This document shows, piece by piece, positions 48,096-60,210 of a stretch of DNA of 64,000 nucleotides; within the stretch, counting starts at the first letter, position 1, and each line of letters starts with the position of its first letter. The stretch is from assembly GCA_965153355.1 (NCBI GenBank), contig OZ231127.1, positions 72,044,001 through 72,108,000 of the forward strand. Direction: 5' to 3'. The stretch comes from Flaccisagitta enflata. Its lineage: Eukaryota; Chaetognatha; Sagittoidea; Aphragmophora. The notes below the pieces were generated by a model that worked only from the letters and a program-made list of their open reading frames with translations, did no database searches and was not told where the DNA came from. A program made the position numbers and the translations under genes.

Positions 48096-48774
48096 GTTGC
48101 ATAACTTAACATTTATGCGTTTCAGAAACGCAAAAAGTGGGCCTTTTGATACAAGGAAATAGTAGCTACATTTGGTTTTTTAGCATCGGTATGCCAGTTG
48201 TATGAAACGCGTGTTTTTAAGCCCTAAAAAAAGTGTTTCAAAACTGCGGCTTGCCATGAGTGTTGTAACACCAAAAAATGATCGTTTTGTAACGGCCGTG
48301 TCATTACGATATTTTTCATGGGTTAATGACACATTTCTGTGTCACTAGCTCCATAAATGGCCGTTTTGACACGACCTCAAAGCACGAGACGGACTATCTC
48401 TGTTTTTGCTAGTCTGTTAAAAAGATAATGCTTTTTCTTTTGTTTTTGTTTTAAGAAAAAGGTACGCAATTGTTACTCTTGAAAAGAATTTTCAGCTCCG
48501 TTGTTTTTGCAGTGATCAATGAACAAAGACATGAGGTAAAGAAACACGAAAATGCTTAGTGAAAACAGATGATATAATTATCTACTTAAGACAGCGTCCC
48601 CCCGAAGGCAACATTTGTGTTTCAAAGAGGGTCCAAATAGAAATAATGTATGAATGAAAAGAAAAAAACCAGTGAATGAAAGTAATTCAGATAGCTCAAA
48701 CATGATATCTATAAGAAAAATTTGCATTTATTTAGTAAAAAGGGCCAAGTTTAGCCAATGTTACTAAAGAAAAT

Positions 48775-49040
48775 TTGTTGAAAATTTCTTCTTTTTTCAT
48801 TTTTGGTCACTGACAGGGGGGTGGTCTAAATTCAAAATTTGCATAGACAATGAAAAAATGAAAAAACAAAGAACATAGTTCTCTTCCCAAATCGATTACA
48901 GAGAGAACTAGATTTTTCAAAATGCAAAATTACCTTTTGTTTGACCTTTTGTTTGACCTTTTGTTTGACAAAATGCAAAATTACCTTTTGTTTGACTTTT
49001 GTTTGAATTTAGACCACAGAAAATGAAAAAAGAAGCAAGC
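48775..49040. mobile_element. ~260-bp foldback element
   Basis: TTCTTTTTTCATTTT...TGGTCTAAATTCAAA on the left matches TTTGAATTTAGACCA...AAAATGAAAAAAGAAG on the right. Three CCTTTTGTTTGA repeats lie inside. Confidence 0.65.
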
Positions 49041-49279
49041 AGAAATCCGCTAGAAAACACAATTTTCTTGCTTGTTTTGATCTGAATCGCTTAGTTCAAA
49101 TAACTTTTTATGTCAGAATATTATAAAATGGTATATACCTAGTGTCTCTAGAGACAATTTGCCCACTAAAAACATTCCAGCTTTATCATTGTGCTGATAA
49201 CTATGCAAATAGTGTGTTGAAACACTTGATTTTCCTTCGAAAATTTGCCATTTTAAGAGTTCAGACAGATTAAAAAGAA

Positions 49280-49467
49280 ACAAGGCCGGATACACGGCTA
49301 CCGCAGTCGCGTGCGGGTGGGCAGGGGCCATATTTGAGGTCACCAAACCATTTGGGTAGGAGCAGTGAGGTCAAAGAAATAAAATCATAAAAAAAGTAGT
49401 GTTACCGACCGACCGACCGACCGACGGACAAAGCGGGTTGTAGAGTCGCGTGCACGCGACTAAAAAA
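49280..49467 (-). mobile_element. HINE-like element, AGTCGC subfamily, complete
   Basis: Minus strand: AGTCGCGTGCACGCGACT, CTACAACCCGC, (GTCG)n, GCACGCGACT (exact complement), GGTAGCCGTGTATCCGGCC, TTGTT. Confidence 0.9.
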
Positions 49468-49502
49468 GATGATATTGTTGGGATGATTGTGGTGTTTGCA
49501 GG

Positions 49503-49682
49503 TACAGTTGAACCCCGCTCTAACTGACCCGCCATCAACATAATTCTCCTAAAACAAATAAGATTTTAAAGTTCCTTCAAGTAATTTCTTTTATATCCTT
49601 TGTTGGCAATAACAGAATTCCGCCTATAACAGAATAAAATTGCTGGTCCCTCAAAATCTGTTAGAGCGGGGTTCAACTTTAT
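49503..49682. mobile_element. ~180-bp MITE with AACCCCGCTCTAAC ends, copy 1
   Basis: CAGTTGAACCCCGCTCTAAC and GTTAGAGCGGGGTTCAAC are inverted ends. AATTCCGCCTATAACAGA lies inside. A second copy is at 54685-54862. Confidence 0.85.
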
Positions 49683-50539
49683 GAATAAAACCCATTTGAA
49701 AAAGAAATGAATTATTTTTCAATCATACAGTTGGTAAAGGTTGCTTCCATTAGGCATAGAGTGATCTAACAAAAGGGAGGGCGGGATTGTTAGGGGAGTG
49801 CTGACAGCAACAAAATTAGGATCAACCTTCATTCATGAGAGGGAGTGCGGGAAGTAAAAGGGAGTGCTAGCAGCAATGGAAAAAAGTCGATATCAGACTG
49901 ATCTGTCAAAAGGGAGAGCGGGATTGGCAGGGGAGTGCAGAGAGCAACAAAAGTAAAATCAACCTTCATTCATGAGAGGGAGTGCGGGAAGTAAAAGGGA
50001 GTGCTAGCAGCAATGGAAAAAAGTTGATATCAGACTGATCTGACAAAAGGGAGGGCGGGATTAACAGGGGAGTCCTGACAGCAACAAAATTAGGATCAAC
50101 CTTCATTCAGGACAGGGAGTGCGGGAAGTAAAAGGGAGTGCTAGCAGCAATGGAAAAAAGTCGATATCAGACCGATCTGACAAAAGGGAGGGCGGGATTG
50201 GCAGGGGAGTGCTGACAGCAACAAAATCAGGATCAACCTTCATTCATGAGAGGGAGTGCGGGAAGTAAAAGGGAGTGCTAGCAGCAATGGAAAAAAGTTG
50301 ATATCAGACTGATCTGACAAAAGGGAGGGCGGGATTGGCAGGGGAGTGCTGACAGCAACAAAATCAGGATCAACCTTCATTCATGAGAGGGAGTGCGGGA
50401 AGTAAAAGGGAGTGCTGACAGCAATGGAAAAAAGTCGATATCAGACTGATCTGACAAAAGGGAGGGCGGGATCGGCAGGGGAGTGCTGACAGCAACAGAA
50501 TTAGAATCAACCTTATTCATGAGAGGAGTATGAAGTAAT

Positions 50540-51190
50540 GAGGTCGCCCAAGGGCAATATGTGGTCAGCGATACCCGCCGTTCTGCTTTGATTGATTGTT
50601 TATTGCGGGAGGAAGCAGGGCAGTGGTCTGAAGGGAAGTCCTGTAGAACACAGGGGACTTTTGTTCGTCCTACCTGAAGAAGTGGATGAAATGCTATAGA
50701 GGGCTGACTGGAGGCATTCAAGAGCCTAAACTGAGGTCTAAGGAGGCTGTTATAAGGCCTGAAAATACCAATTGGAAGCTTGAGAGGGCTGACTTGAGGC
50801 TTGACAGAGCTGGATTAAGGCTTGAAAGGCCAGAGGACTGATTTGAAGCCTGAGAGCAATAAATTGAGGTTTAAATGGCTGACTTGAGGCCTGAGAGGCC
50901 TGTTTTGAGGTATGAGAGGCCAGGTTTGAGGCCTGAGAATTAGGATTTGAGGCCTGAGAGGCCAGATTTGAGGTCTGAGAGGCCAGATATGAGGCCAGAG
51001 AGGCCAGATTTGAAGCCTGAGAGGCAGAATTTGAGGCCTGAGAGGCTGGATTTGAGGCCTGAGTGGCTGGATTTGAGGCCTGAGGGGTCTGATGAAGGGG
51101 GGACTAACGGACGAACGAACGGACGGACGAACAAAAGTCCCCCTGTGTTCTACAGGACTTCGTCCCCTTTGGGGCCGCTGCCCAAAAGGG
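50540..51190. mobile_element. Family 2 insertion inside the 137-bp satellite
   Basis: It begins near GGGCAATATGTGGTCAGCG, ATACCCGCCGTTCTGC, then AAGTCCTGTAGAACACAGGG. A GGCCTGAGAGG minisatellite follows (50690-51090), then GGACGGACGAAC and the reverse module CCTGTGTTCTACAGGACTTC, GGGGCCGCTGCCC. The 137-bp array resumes directly after it with AAAAGGGAGTGCTAGC. Confidence 0.75.
50690..51090 (+). repeat. ~20-bp minisatellite (TTTGAGGCCTGAGAGGCCAG type)
   Basis: About twenty imperfect units; the reverse complement shares the GCCTCAAAT core with the 41.2 and 46.3 kb minisatellites. Confidence 0.8.
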
Positions 51191-53934
51191 AGTGCTAGCA
51201 GCAATGGAAAATAGTCAATAACAGACTGATCTGACAAAAGGGAGGGCGGGATTGGCAGGGGAGTGCTGACAGCAACAAAATTAGAATCAACCTTTATTCA
51301 TGAGAGGGAGTGCGGGAAGTAAAAGGGAGTGCTAGCAGCAATGGAAAAAAGTCAATAACAGACTGATCTGACAAAAGGGAGGGCGGGATTGGCAGGGGAG
51401 TGCTGACAGCAACAAAAGTAAAATCTACCTTCATTCATGAGAGGGAGTGCGGGAAGTAAAAGGGAGTGCTAGCAGCAATAGAAAAAAGTCGATATCAGAC
51501 TGATCTGACAAAAGGGAGGGCGGGATTAGAAGGGGAGTGCTGACAGCAACCAAATTAGGATCAACCTTTATTCATGAGAGGTAGTGCGGGAAGTAAAAGG
51601 GAGTGCTAGCAGCAATGGAAAAAAGTTGATATCAGACTGATCTGACAAAAGGGAGGGCGGGATTGGCAGGGGAGTGCTGACAGCAACAAAATCAGGATCA
51701 ACCTTCATTCATGAGAGGGAGTGCGGGAAGTAAAAGGGAGTGCTAGCAGCAATGGAAAAAAGTCAATAACAGACTGATCTGACAAAAGGGAGGGCGGGAT
51801 TGGCAGGGGAGTGCTGACAGCAACAAAATTAGAATCAACCTTCATTCATGAGAGGGAGTGCGGGTAGTAAGAGGGAGTGCTAGCAGCAATGGAAAAAAGT
51901 CGATATCAGACTGATCTGTCAAAAGGGAGGGCGGGATTAGCAGGGGAGTGCTGACAGCAACAAAATTAGGATCAACCTTCATTCATGAGAGGGAGTGCGG
52001 GAAGTAAAAGGGAGTGCTAGCAGCAATGGAAAAAAGTCGATATCAGACTGATCTGACAAAAGGGAGGGCGGGATTGGCAGGGGAGTGCTGACAGCAACAA
52101 AATCAAGATCAACTTTCAATCATGAGAGGGAGTGCGGGAAGTAAAAGGGAGTGCTAGCAGCAATGGAAAAAAGTCGATATCAGACTGATCTGACAAAAGG
52201 GAGGGCGGGATTGGCAGGGGAGTGCTGACAGCAACAAAATTAGAATCAACCTTCATTCATGAGAGGGAGTGCGGGAAGTAAAAGGGAGTGCTAGCAGCAA
52301 TGGAAAAAAGTCAATAACAGACTGATCTGACAAAAGGGAGGGCGGGATTGGCAGGGGAGTGCTGACAGCAACAAAATCAAGATCAACCTTCATTCATGAG
52401 AGGGAGTGCGGGAAGTAAAAGGGAGTGCTAGCAGCAATGGAAAAAAGTCGATATCAGACTGATCTGACAAAAAGGAGGGCGGGATTGGCAGGGGAGTGCT
52501 GACAGCAACAAAATTAGAATCAACCTTCATTCATGAGAGGGTGCGGGAAGTAAAAGGGAGTGCTAGCAGCAATGGAAAAAAGTCAATAACAGACTGATCT
52601 GACAAAAGGGAGGGCGGGATTGGCAGGGGAGTGCTGACACCAACAAAATCAGGATTAACCTTCATTCATGAGAGGGAGTGCGGGAAGTAAAAGGGAGTGC
52701 TAGCAGCAATGGAAAAAGGCGATATCAGACTGATCTGACAAAAGGGAGGGATTACAGGGAGTGCTGACAGCAACAAAAGTAAAATCTACCTCATTCATGA
52801 GAGGAGTGGAAGTAAAATGAGTGCTAGCAGGTAGAAAGTTGATATCAGACTGATCTGACAAAAGGGAGGGCGGGATTAGAAGGGGAGTGCTGACAGCAAC
52901 AAAATTAGAATCAACCTTTATTCATGAGAGGTAGTGCGGGAAGTAAAAGGGAGTGCTAGCAGCAATGGAAAAAAGTTGATATCAGACTGATCTGACAAAA
53001 GGGAGGGCGGGATTGGCAGGGGAGTCCTGACAGCAACAAAATTAGAATCAACCTTTATTGATGAGAGGGAGTGCGGGAAGTAAAGGGGAGTGCTAGCAGC
53101 AATGGAAAAAAGTGAATAACAGACTGATCTGACAAAAGGGAGGGCGGGATTGGCAGGGGAGTGCTGACAGCAACAAAAGTAAAATCAACCTTCATTCATG
53201 AGAGGGAGTGCGGGAAGTAAAAGGGAGTGCTAGCAGCAATGGAAAAAAGTCGATATCAGACTGATCTGACAAAAGGGAGGGCGGGATTAGCAGGGGAGTG
53301 CTGACAGCAACAAAATTAGAATCAACCTTCATTCATGAGAGGGAGTGCGGGAAGTAAAAGGGAGTGCTAGCAGCAATGGAAAAAAGTCGATATCAGACTG
53401 ATCTGACAAAAGGGAGGGCGGGATTGGCAGGGGAGTGCTGACAGCAACAAAATCAGGATCAACCTTCATTCATGAGAGGGAGTGCGGGAAGTAAAAGGGA
53501 GTGCTAGCAGCAATGGAAAAAAGTTGATATCAGACTGATCTGACAAAAGGGAGGGCGGGATTGGCAGGGGAGTGCTGACAGCAACAAAATCAGGATCAAC
53601 CTTCATTCATGAGAGGGAGTGCGGGAAGTAAAAGGGAGTGCTAGCAGCAATGGAAAAAAGTCGATATCAGACTGATCTGACAAAAGGGAGGGCGGGATTG
53701 GCAGGGGAGTGCTGACAGCAACAAAAGCTTTATCAACTGATGTCATAAGAGGGAGTGCGGCATGTAGAAGGGAGTGCTCACAGTAATTCAGTCAGTTTAA
53801 CCCCGACCTTCAAAAAGGGAGTGCGGGACCTTGTAGGGAGTGCTACAGAACAGAAATTAGCAACTTGTTCCGTGAAGGAAGGTTTCATGAGAGGGAGGGC
53901 GGAAGCCAGGGAGAGCGGAAATACCTATTCCAAC

Positions 53935-54105
53935 TTATTTCGGTCCGTTGGCAATCCAGTATTTCATTTCCTTCATCACTCCGTTGATGACGGTTGTGCC
54001 AGCCAACGTGCTTGTCGTTCGATTAATTCGTCGGTACGGCCTGAACAACCCGGAGCTGACAACCACCGTGAAATTGTGAACCAGCGCCAAGACCATCAAT
54101 ATCCT
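53935..54105 (-). other. Candidate minus-strand terminal exon with one hydrophobic segment
   Basis: The minus-strand frame reads RILMVLALVHNFTVVVSSGL, then FRPYRRINRTTSTLAG, and ends in ANGPK and TAA. Codon use is GC3-rich, unlike the surrounding repeats. The hydrophobic stretch could span a membrane. The only nearby acceptor is the CTAAAAAG at the tip of the adjoining HINE-like element. Product unknown. Confidence 0.3.
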
Positions 54106-54106
54106 C

Positions 54107-54339
54107 TTTTTAGTCGCGGACACGCGACTGTACACCTTGCCGTGTCGGTCGGTAGGTCGGTATGACGGTCCGTCCATCCGGTGAGATCCTACACTGAAAT
54201 AAATAATCAACCAATATGTTTTGAAAGTGTTTTCAGTTTTCACCCGTCTGTTCATCCATCTGTCTCTTCATAAATATGTCACATGATCAATACATGCTGA
54301 GACACAGCCCGGACGCATCGTTGCCCGGTCGGGCTTGTA
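54107..54339 (+). mobile_element. HINE-like element, mixed ends
   Basis: The tip AGTCGCGGACACGCGACT is AGTCGC-type. The core (GATCCTACACTGAAAT) and 3' end (GGACGCATCG, GCCCGGTCGGGC, TTGTA) are of the AGATGC type seen at 17.8 kb. The copy looks recombinant. Its 5' tip abuts the candidate minus-strand exon at 53935-54105. Confidence 0.8.
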
Positions 54340-54684
54340 TTTTCCTGGCAGGTCATCCCATCTCCAGCAGAAAATCCTCGTATCATTTCAGGCAAATGGA
54401 CACCACTGCCTCACGAGGGTCTTTAAACGTATTCTCTGTCGCCGTGAACGAGATTGAAACATGTCGACCCATTCATTTATTTGTCGACCAGTTCATTCTT
54501 TTTCTCAAATTTAAAATGTACAACACAGCACAGTACATCACAGCAAAGCAGACGTCTTTTTAAAACTTGAAGAACGCAAGTCACGCACATCGTACGATTA
54601 GTACCCCAACACAAAATGAAAGAGCTTAGATCAATGCACAGAAAAAAAACCCTGCTCTAATGAACCCTTTAGTAACGTATCTAG

Positions 54685-54862
54685 GTACAGCTGAACCCCG
54701 CTCCAATGGAGCTGATCTTAATGGAATTCCGCCTGTAACGGATGATAATTCTTGATCCCTCCAACCCGTTTTCTTTTATTTCCTATATTGGCTAAAACAG
54801 AATTCCGCCTATAATGGATACAATTTGTTGGTCCCCTGAAATCCGTTAGAGTGGGGTTTAAC
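54685..54862. mobile_element. ~180-bp MITE with AACCCCGCTC ends, copy 2
   Basis: CAGCTGAACCCCGCTCCAAT and GTTAGAGTGGGGTTTAAC are the ends, with AATTCCGCCTGTAACGGA and AATTCCGCCTATAATGGA inside. It is more diverged than copy 1. Confidence 0.85.
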
Positions 54863-54902
54863 CGTGCATAATTCTCTTACAATTGTGATTTTCTACATTT
54901 CG

Positions 54903-55044
<142 letters not shown>

Positions 55045-55099
55045 CAAAAGAGCAAGAACAAGTGACACGGGGACAGAAAAGTACTTTAGACAGAGAAAA

Positions 55100-56035
55100 A
55101 AAAACAACGCGTATGCCAATGAGAAAAAGAGATTCAGACAGACAAAGCGACCGAGTCAGACACAAAGACAAAATGAGTGATCATGTGAGTCTGAATGAGT
55201 GAGTGTCTCGAATTCAGCAGATTGATGGTCGTTTTGGGAAGAGGGGGCGTCGACCATGAAGAAACCCGTCGCACTTAAGGTAGACTTTGTCACAAATGAA
55301 GCATAAAAGGTAAAGCGGCATGGAGGGAAGAGCATGTAAGAAATCAGATATATGGGATACAGCAGCATTGAGGGAAGAGCATCACAGAAATGAAACAAAC
55401 GGGGTGTAGCGGCTCTTTCCTTCAAACCCATGTATGTGCCCATTAATTTTACCAAATTAAAAAAAACAATAAATGCCATTATGCGCAGCTTTCAAATGAG
55501 CGCTAAAAAGTCCACTTTGCATAAGGGCTAGCATGTCCATTCAAATTTAAGATCTTTTAATACACTATTTGTTGATAATAACTTCAATAAGGTATCATCA
55601 AAACCTCTGTCCTGTACATGAATGTACAAGTTGCAATTCAAAAATCTTTACCCTTGTGTCACTACCATGACATCGATGGATAAGTGCACCGAATTCCACC
55701 CCGGCGTGTAAACGCTCTATCTAACCAAATCCCTCTTTAACGTTTCATGGTTGGGCGCCAGTTCTTTTTATACCAATGAAAATCAAACCAATTTCAAGAC
55801 TCAACGCCAACCCTTTTAACTATTTCCACTCCAACTCCAACCTCACTCCGACTCCCCAACCATCTACCGGCCTTACCCAGCGTCAGTTCTACACTTCTAC
55901 CTCATAACGACCCCGAGCCCACCCTTACCAGTTACCACTCTTTTTTTTCTCAGTGCGTGAGTAATGCGCCCATAAGGCCTCTTTTTCGGGTTCTACTCTC
56001 AGATCATCTGGGTCTTTTTGGGTCAATCATTTGGG
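55100..56035. other. No convincing gene
   Basis: GAGGGAAGAGCAT is repeated (55322, 55371). A minus-strand frame over 55160-55480 is open but has no recognisable family. Confidence 0.35.
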
Positions 56036-56041
56036 GATTAC

Positions 56042-56156
56042 GATAAAGAATGCCTTCGAATTCGACGCCTCTTCAACGCAGCCTTCTAGAACTGAGATGG
56101 ACGCGTTTGCTGCTGTGGCTGGTGCCGTCGATGTCTTTTCATCATTGCATTGATTG
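56042..56156 (-). other. Candidate minus-strand exon
   Basis: On the minus strand an open 115-bp stretch lies between CTGCTGCAG and GTAATC. Its peptide includes TAPATAANASISVLEGCVEE. Ending in phase 0, it would fit the candidate terminal exon at 53935-54105. There is no recognisable family and no other exons were found; this is weak. Confidence 0.25.
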
Positions 56157-56247
56157 CTGCAGCAGTGTGCTAATTACGATGTTAAAATCATTTTTGTTTA
56201 CGTCTTTACCTTTTTTGTTTCGCGCTAGATACTACTTTTAGATATTG

Positions 56248-56762
56248 TCCTTTTTGGGCAGCGGCCCCAAAGGGCCGATGTCGTGTAGGACACAGGGGTG
56301 GATTTCCATATGTCCGTCCGTATGTCCGTACGCCCCCCCCCCCGCTTCCGAAGCCTCAAATTCCCTTTGAATAACATGGGAAATTGACAAAATGCAAACT
56401 ACCCAATGAATAACATGGGAAGTTTACAAAAAAAAATGTCTGTTTCCCATTAAACAACACGGAAAATTGATGAAAATTGAAAAAAATGTAAAATTCCTAT
56501 TGAATAACATGGCAAATTGTCAAGAAAGTGAAAAAAAAATGCAAAATTCCAATTGAATATCATGGAAAAAAAATGCTACTAAGGCCTCATATATGCCCTC
56601 TCAGGACGTATGGATATTCACCCCTATGTCCTACAGGACATTGGCCCTTTGGGGCCGCTGCCCTGCTCTCACTCCACCTCTTCTGCTTATCACTCTAAGC
56701 AGGGCATCGGGTACCGCTGACCATGTGCGATCCTTGGATGACTTGTTCTCGTCTGTGTGATG
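56248..56762 (+). mobile_element. Family 2 element, complete, with inverted modules
   Basis: It starts TTTTTGGGCAGCGGCCCC, AAAGGGCCGATGTCGTGTAG, ACACAGGGG, GTCCGTCCGTATGTCC. The core has AATAACATGGGAAATTGACA repeats. The inverted module CCCCTATGTCCTACAGGACA follows at 56617 and GGGGCCGCTGCCCTGCTC at 56650. The end is GCATCGGGTACCGCTGACC, ATCCTTGGATGACTTGTT. The small 3' hairpin and final CTTGTT recall the HINE-like 3' end. Confidence 0.7.
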
Positions 56763-56821
56763 GTCCTCGTCCCTTAATTTCTCTCTCTCCTCTTTCGCGC
56801 TAACAAGTAGTCACTAGTCAC

Positions 56822-56884
56822 CTCTGTCTCTGTCTCTGTCTCTGTCTCTGTCTCTGTCTCTGTCTCTCTGTCTCTGTGACTGTC

Positions 56885-56976
<92 letters not shown>
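56822..56976 (+). repeat. (TCTCTG)n then (TC)n
   Basis: Hexamer CTCTGT units grade into pure TC. Confidence 0.95.
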
Positions 56977-56980
<4 letters not shown>

Positions 56981-57516
56981 GATGTCATCGTCATCAGTCA
57001 GTTACGCGTAATTTGAGGCATGACGTCATCGTCTTTGTAGTACAGCTTGATTAATTCACGTATTTAGACTTTCACGATTAGACCCGTAGGATGCAGTCAG
57101 AATATTTGCATCACTCCTACAATTTTTTGCCGATTTTCTCTTTTTGAAAGAAATATTGTATGATCATGAAGGCGGTTTATGATTAACTTATTAAGTAGTA
57201 AGTGTCATCTTTTAGATATGGACAAGCTTGTTAGAAACTTAGAATATTTTCATGTTAGTAATCTGGAATGATTTACTACAAAATAAACTAGTGTGTCAGA
57301 TAAAACACTACAGCATCAGCTGTTTTGAAATTCTTTAACTATTTTTTAAAGCTATTCTGCGGCTTTAAGGGTATCATATAAATCAGCGATGCATAGCAGT
57401 TTCATATGGATCATCAGAGAAAATAACTATGATACGTAACCATATTCCTCCAGTGTAGATTGCTTTTACACTAAGTGTGCTGTATCTTTTTCTTGGATTC
57501 GTTTCTGCTGCGTAAT

Positions 57517-59737
57517 ACAGGGTCATCAGCCTGAGATGCCGGATTCTGTTAAGCTTTTACTCAGAGATGCCACATATCCTGGATTTCATACTGATTGTCT
57601 CTTAAAGAGCATAAATTGATGTTTTTTGTATCAAAATTTCATCAAAATCGGTTTAGTAGTTTCGATTTTACAAGTCTTTGAAGTAAAAACTAATTTTCCC
57701 TCAATGGCAGAATTTTCAATAAAAATTGTGAGAGAGAGCATTTTCAAATTTCTCTCTTTTTTCATCATTTTGAGCTGGAATGGTCTAGTGTGAAAAAAAA
57801 TTGATGTAGTTTCAAAAATTTGTCAAATCATCTTTTATTTAGGACTAATCTCAAAATATTGCAAAATGAGAGAATGGGAAAAATGACTGCTCCTCCATTT
57901 TCCAATGAACAAGGCCAAGTAGGCCAAAAAGGTGCAACGTGTGGATCGTCGAACGAATGCGTTACCCGACCGACCAACCGACAGACCAACGGACATAGCC
58001 AGTTATAGAGGCGCTTTGTCGCACCTAAAAACAGAAGTGGCGAAAAGGAAGTTTTTACTTAAATACATGTAAAATCTAAACTACTTGACCGATTTTGATG
58101 AAATTTTGATACAAAAAACGTCAACCTATACTCTATAGGCTGTTTCTATAATCTCCTTTTTGAAAGATGGCCAAATAGGTCAATTTCAAAATAAAGAAAA
58201 TTTGACAAAAACATTCATAATCAGATAGCTTATGCCAATATGAACATGGTTCAAAAACTGAATTTTGTTACTGATCCTTGATTTTCATGTAAATTAGGCT
58301 AAAATGCAACGAATAATGATCGAGAATAAGCAAAAATTGAGTTGTTAAGGTCAGCAAAACCAAAAAAATGAGAATATTTTACTAAATCACAGTTCAAGAA
58401 TTCAATCAGACCTGATTCTGCTGAAAAAAATTGAGATTTCAATTTTTTTTGAAAATTCTCTATAAGCAGCTTTTTTGGCTGGTTGGGCCAGTTGGCAAAA
58501 ATTTACTGAATCTTTTTGCAACGGTTAATTCAAGTAGGCATTCTCTGAAAGAACCACTGTGCAAAATTTCAGCCAAATCGGACAAATATTTTAGAAGTTA
58601 TGCCATTTTTTTAAATTTTTGGGTGGTAGGCTGGTTGGGCCGGTTGGGTTGGTTAGATGTGTTCCAGATGCACCAAATGCTCTGTTCGTAATAGTTCCAG
58701 TACAGTATTGATCCATGCAAAAAATCTTTCGTCTCTCTCTAAGGGTTTCCAAGATAAGGGCATTTCATGATTTTTATGGTTTACCGTTTTGCTGTAAGTG
58801 CATACATGCGCCGATAACAAAGAATTAAATACGAAGATTCATCTTGAAGCGTGACTATTCTGCAGCAATTTACTGACCAATCACATTGAAAATTTCATTA
58901 TGGCTGAATGCCTGGGAGTTAAGACCTGAAATTTTCAGTGTAAATACAAAATTTCATGCTCTTTCTCATCGTGTTATCCAAATTTCCATCATCAGTTTCA
59001 CAATGGCGTGACAGTGACAGACTTAAAGCGTGACATGAGCGTGACAGAAGAGCTGGGGGGGTGTGCGGAATAATCACGCTTGAAGAAAAGTGTCATTATG
59101 GGGGATTGGGGTGTCACAGTGGCATGAAATTTGGAGCGTATGTCCTTCAAGTAGTCCTCTCTTAGGTAGAAACCTGAAAAGTGATTAACTTTGAGAATTT
59201 ATGGAGTTTTAGAAAAAGATAATAGGCATACTGAGATTTTGCCATGAAATAGCAAAAAAATTGGTAGGATCAAAATTTGATGATAATACAATTTTTGAAC
59301 AACTTAGCATTTGCGCAGTAGGATGAAATTTTTTGTACATCACATCGGATTGATGATAACTGATTAAAAGCTGAGAAATGATCAGATAATCTATTTTTTG
59401 ATAGGTTTTGCTTGTTATTTGCTTGTCCGGACAAAATCTGGACATGCCAATGTGGCTAATTTGACCTAATTTTTAGGCCCCCTAGGGGTAGGGGTAGTCA
59501 CAAAAAATGGTTTGGCAAGGTAATCCGGGTAGTTAGGGAGGTCATCCAACTATAGAAACTTGTCACAATGCAATAGACATTGCGGTAACACTGTTAATGT
59601 GGTAGTGAGACGGGTTCTCGCGTCGAAAAGAGATTGTGACATTAGCCTATAAGAGACAATCAATTTGAAATCCGTGATATTTGGCATCTCAGAGTAAAAG
59701 CTTAACATTATCCGGCATCTCAGGCTGATGACCCGGT
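57517..59737. mobile_element. 2.2-kb terminal-inverted-repeat element, non-coding
   Basis: Left GGGTCATCAGCCTGAGATGC and right GCATCTCAGGCTGATGACCC begin inverted repeats of about 90 bp (also TTAAGCTTTTACTCAGAGAT and complement, and TGTCTCTTA). No transposase frame of useful length lies inside. A HINE-like element is nested at 57908-58030. Confidence 0.82.
57908..58030 (-). mobile_element. HINE-like element, AGGTGC subfamily, complete
   Basis: Minus strand: AGGTGCGACAAAGCGCCT tip, GTTGGTCTGTCGG tract, GTTGCACCT, TTGGCCTACTTGGCC, TTGTT. It is nested inside the 2.2-kb palindromic element. Confidence 0.88.
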
Positions 59738-60030
59738 AGATGTTATTTTTTCCTCGTATAGCCTCTCTTTTCAATTATCCCTGCCAAAGTCAGCGCAGGG
59801 ACAGAGCAGGCACAGTATGTAGGGGGGGGGCTGTGATGTGGCTAGACTGGGTCTAAGATATCGTTATATCGCGGCATCCAAAATTTCGGCCTACCTAACT
59901 ACGGACACACCCTTATATATATGGTCGCTAAGATAAGAAAGCGACTAAAACGAGTTCATATGACCAAGAAAAACGTCGTATGCGTTGGTAATTTCAACAA
60001 GAACGACAAAAAAATGTTAAACGAAAAAAG

Positions 60031-60210
60031 AACAAGGCCGGATACACGGCCATCAGTTGCGGACGGGTGGGCAGGGGCGGAAATGCGCGTTTTCCCACTT
60101 TTCGACTCGATGGTTACGGACGGACCGACGGACGGACGGACGGACCGACGGACAGACGGACGGACGGACGGACAAAGCCTCTTATAGAGTTGCGTGTCCG
60201 CAACTAAAAA
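60031..60210 (-). mobile_element. HINE-like element, AGTTGC subfamily, complete
   Basis: Minus strand: AGTTGCGGACACGCAACT, CTATAAGAGG, long (GTCC)n, core GTTTTCCCACTT, GTCCGCAACT, GGCCGTGTATCCGGCC, TTGTT. It is near consensus. Confidence 0.9.

Larger units (their letters stand above)
49770..53775 (+). repeat. 137-bp satellite, main array (~25 units)
   Basis: The unit contains GGGAGTGCTAGCAGCAATGG, TATCAGACTGATCTGACAAA, GGGAGTGCTGACAGCAACAA and GGGAGTGCGGGAAGTAAAAG, so GGGAGTGC appears three times per unit. Most units are nearly identical. A family 2 element interrupts it at 50540-51190, and shortened units occur near 52.73-52.83 kb. It decays into single GGGAGTGC copies up to ~53.9 kb. Confidence 0.95.

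Noticed and set aside
49770-53775. Regular 137-bp repeats as a CRISPR-like array
   Set aside because: The whole unit is conserved with no variable spacers, and the DNA is eukaryotic; it is a satellite.
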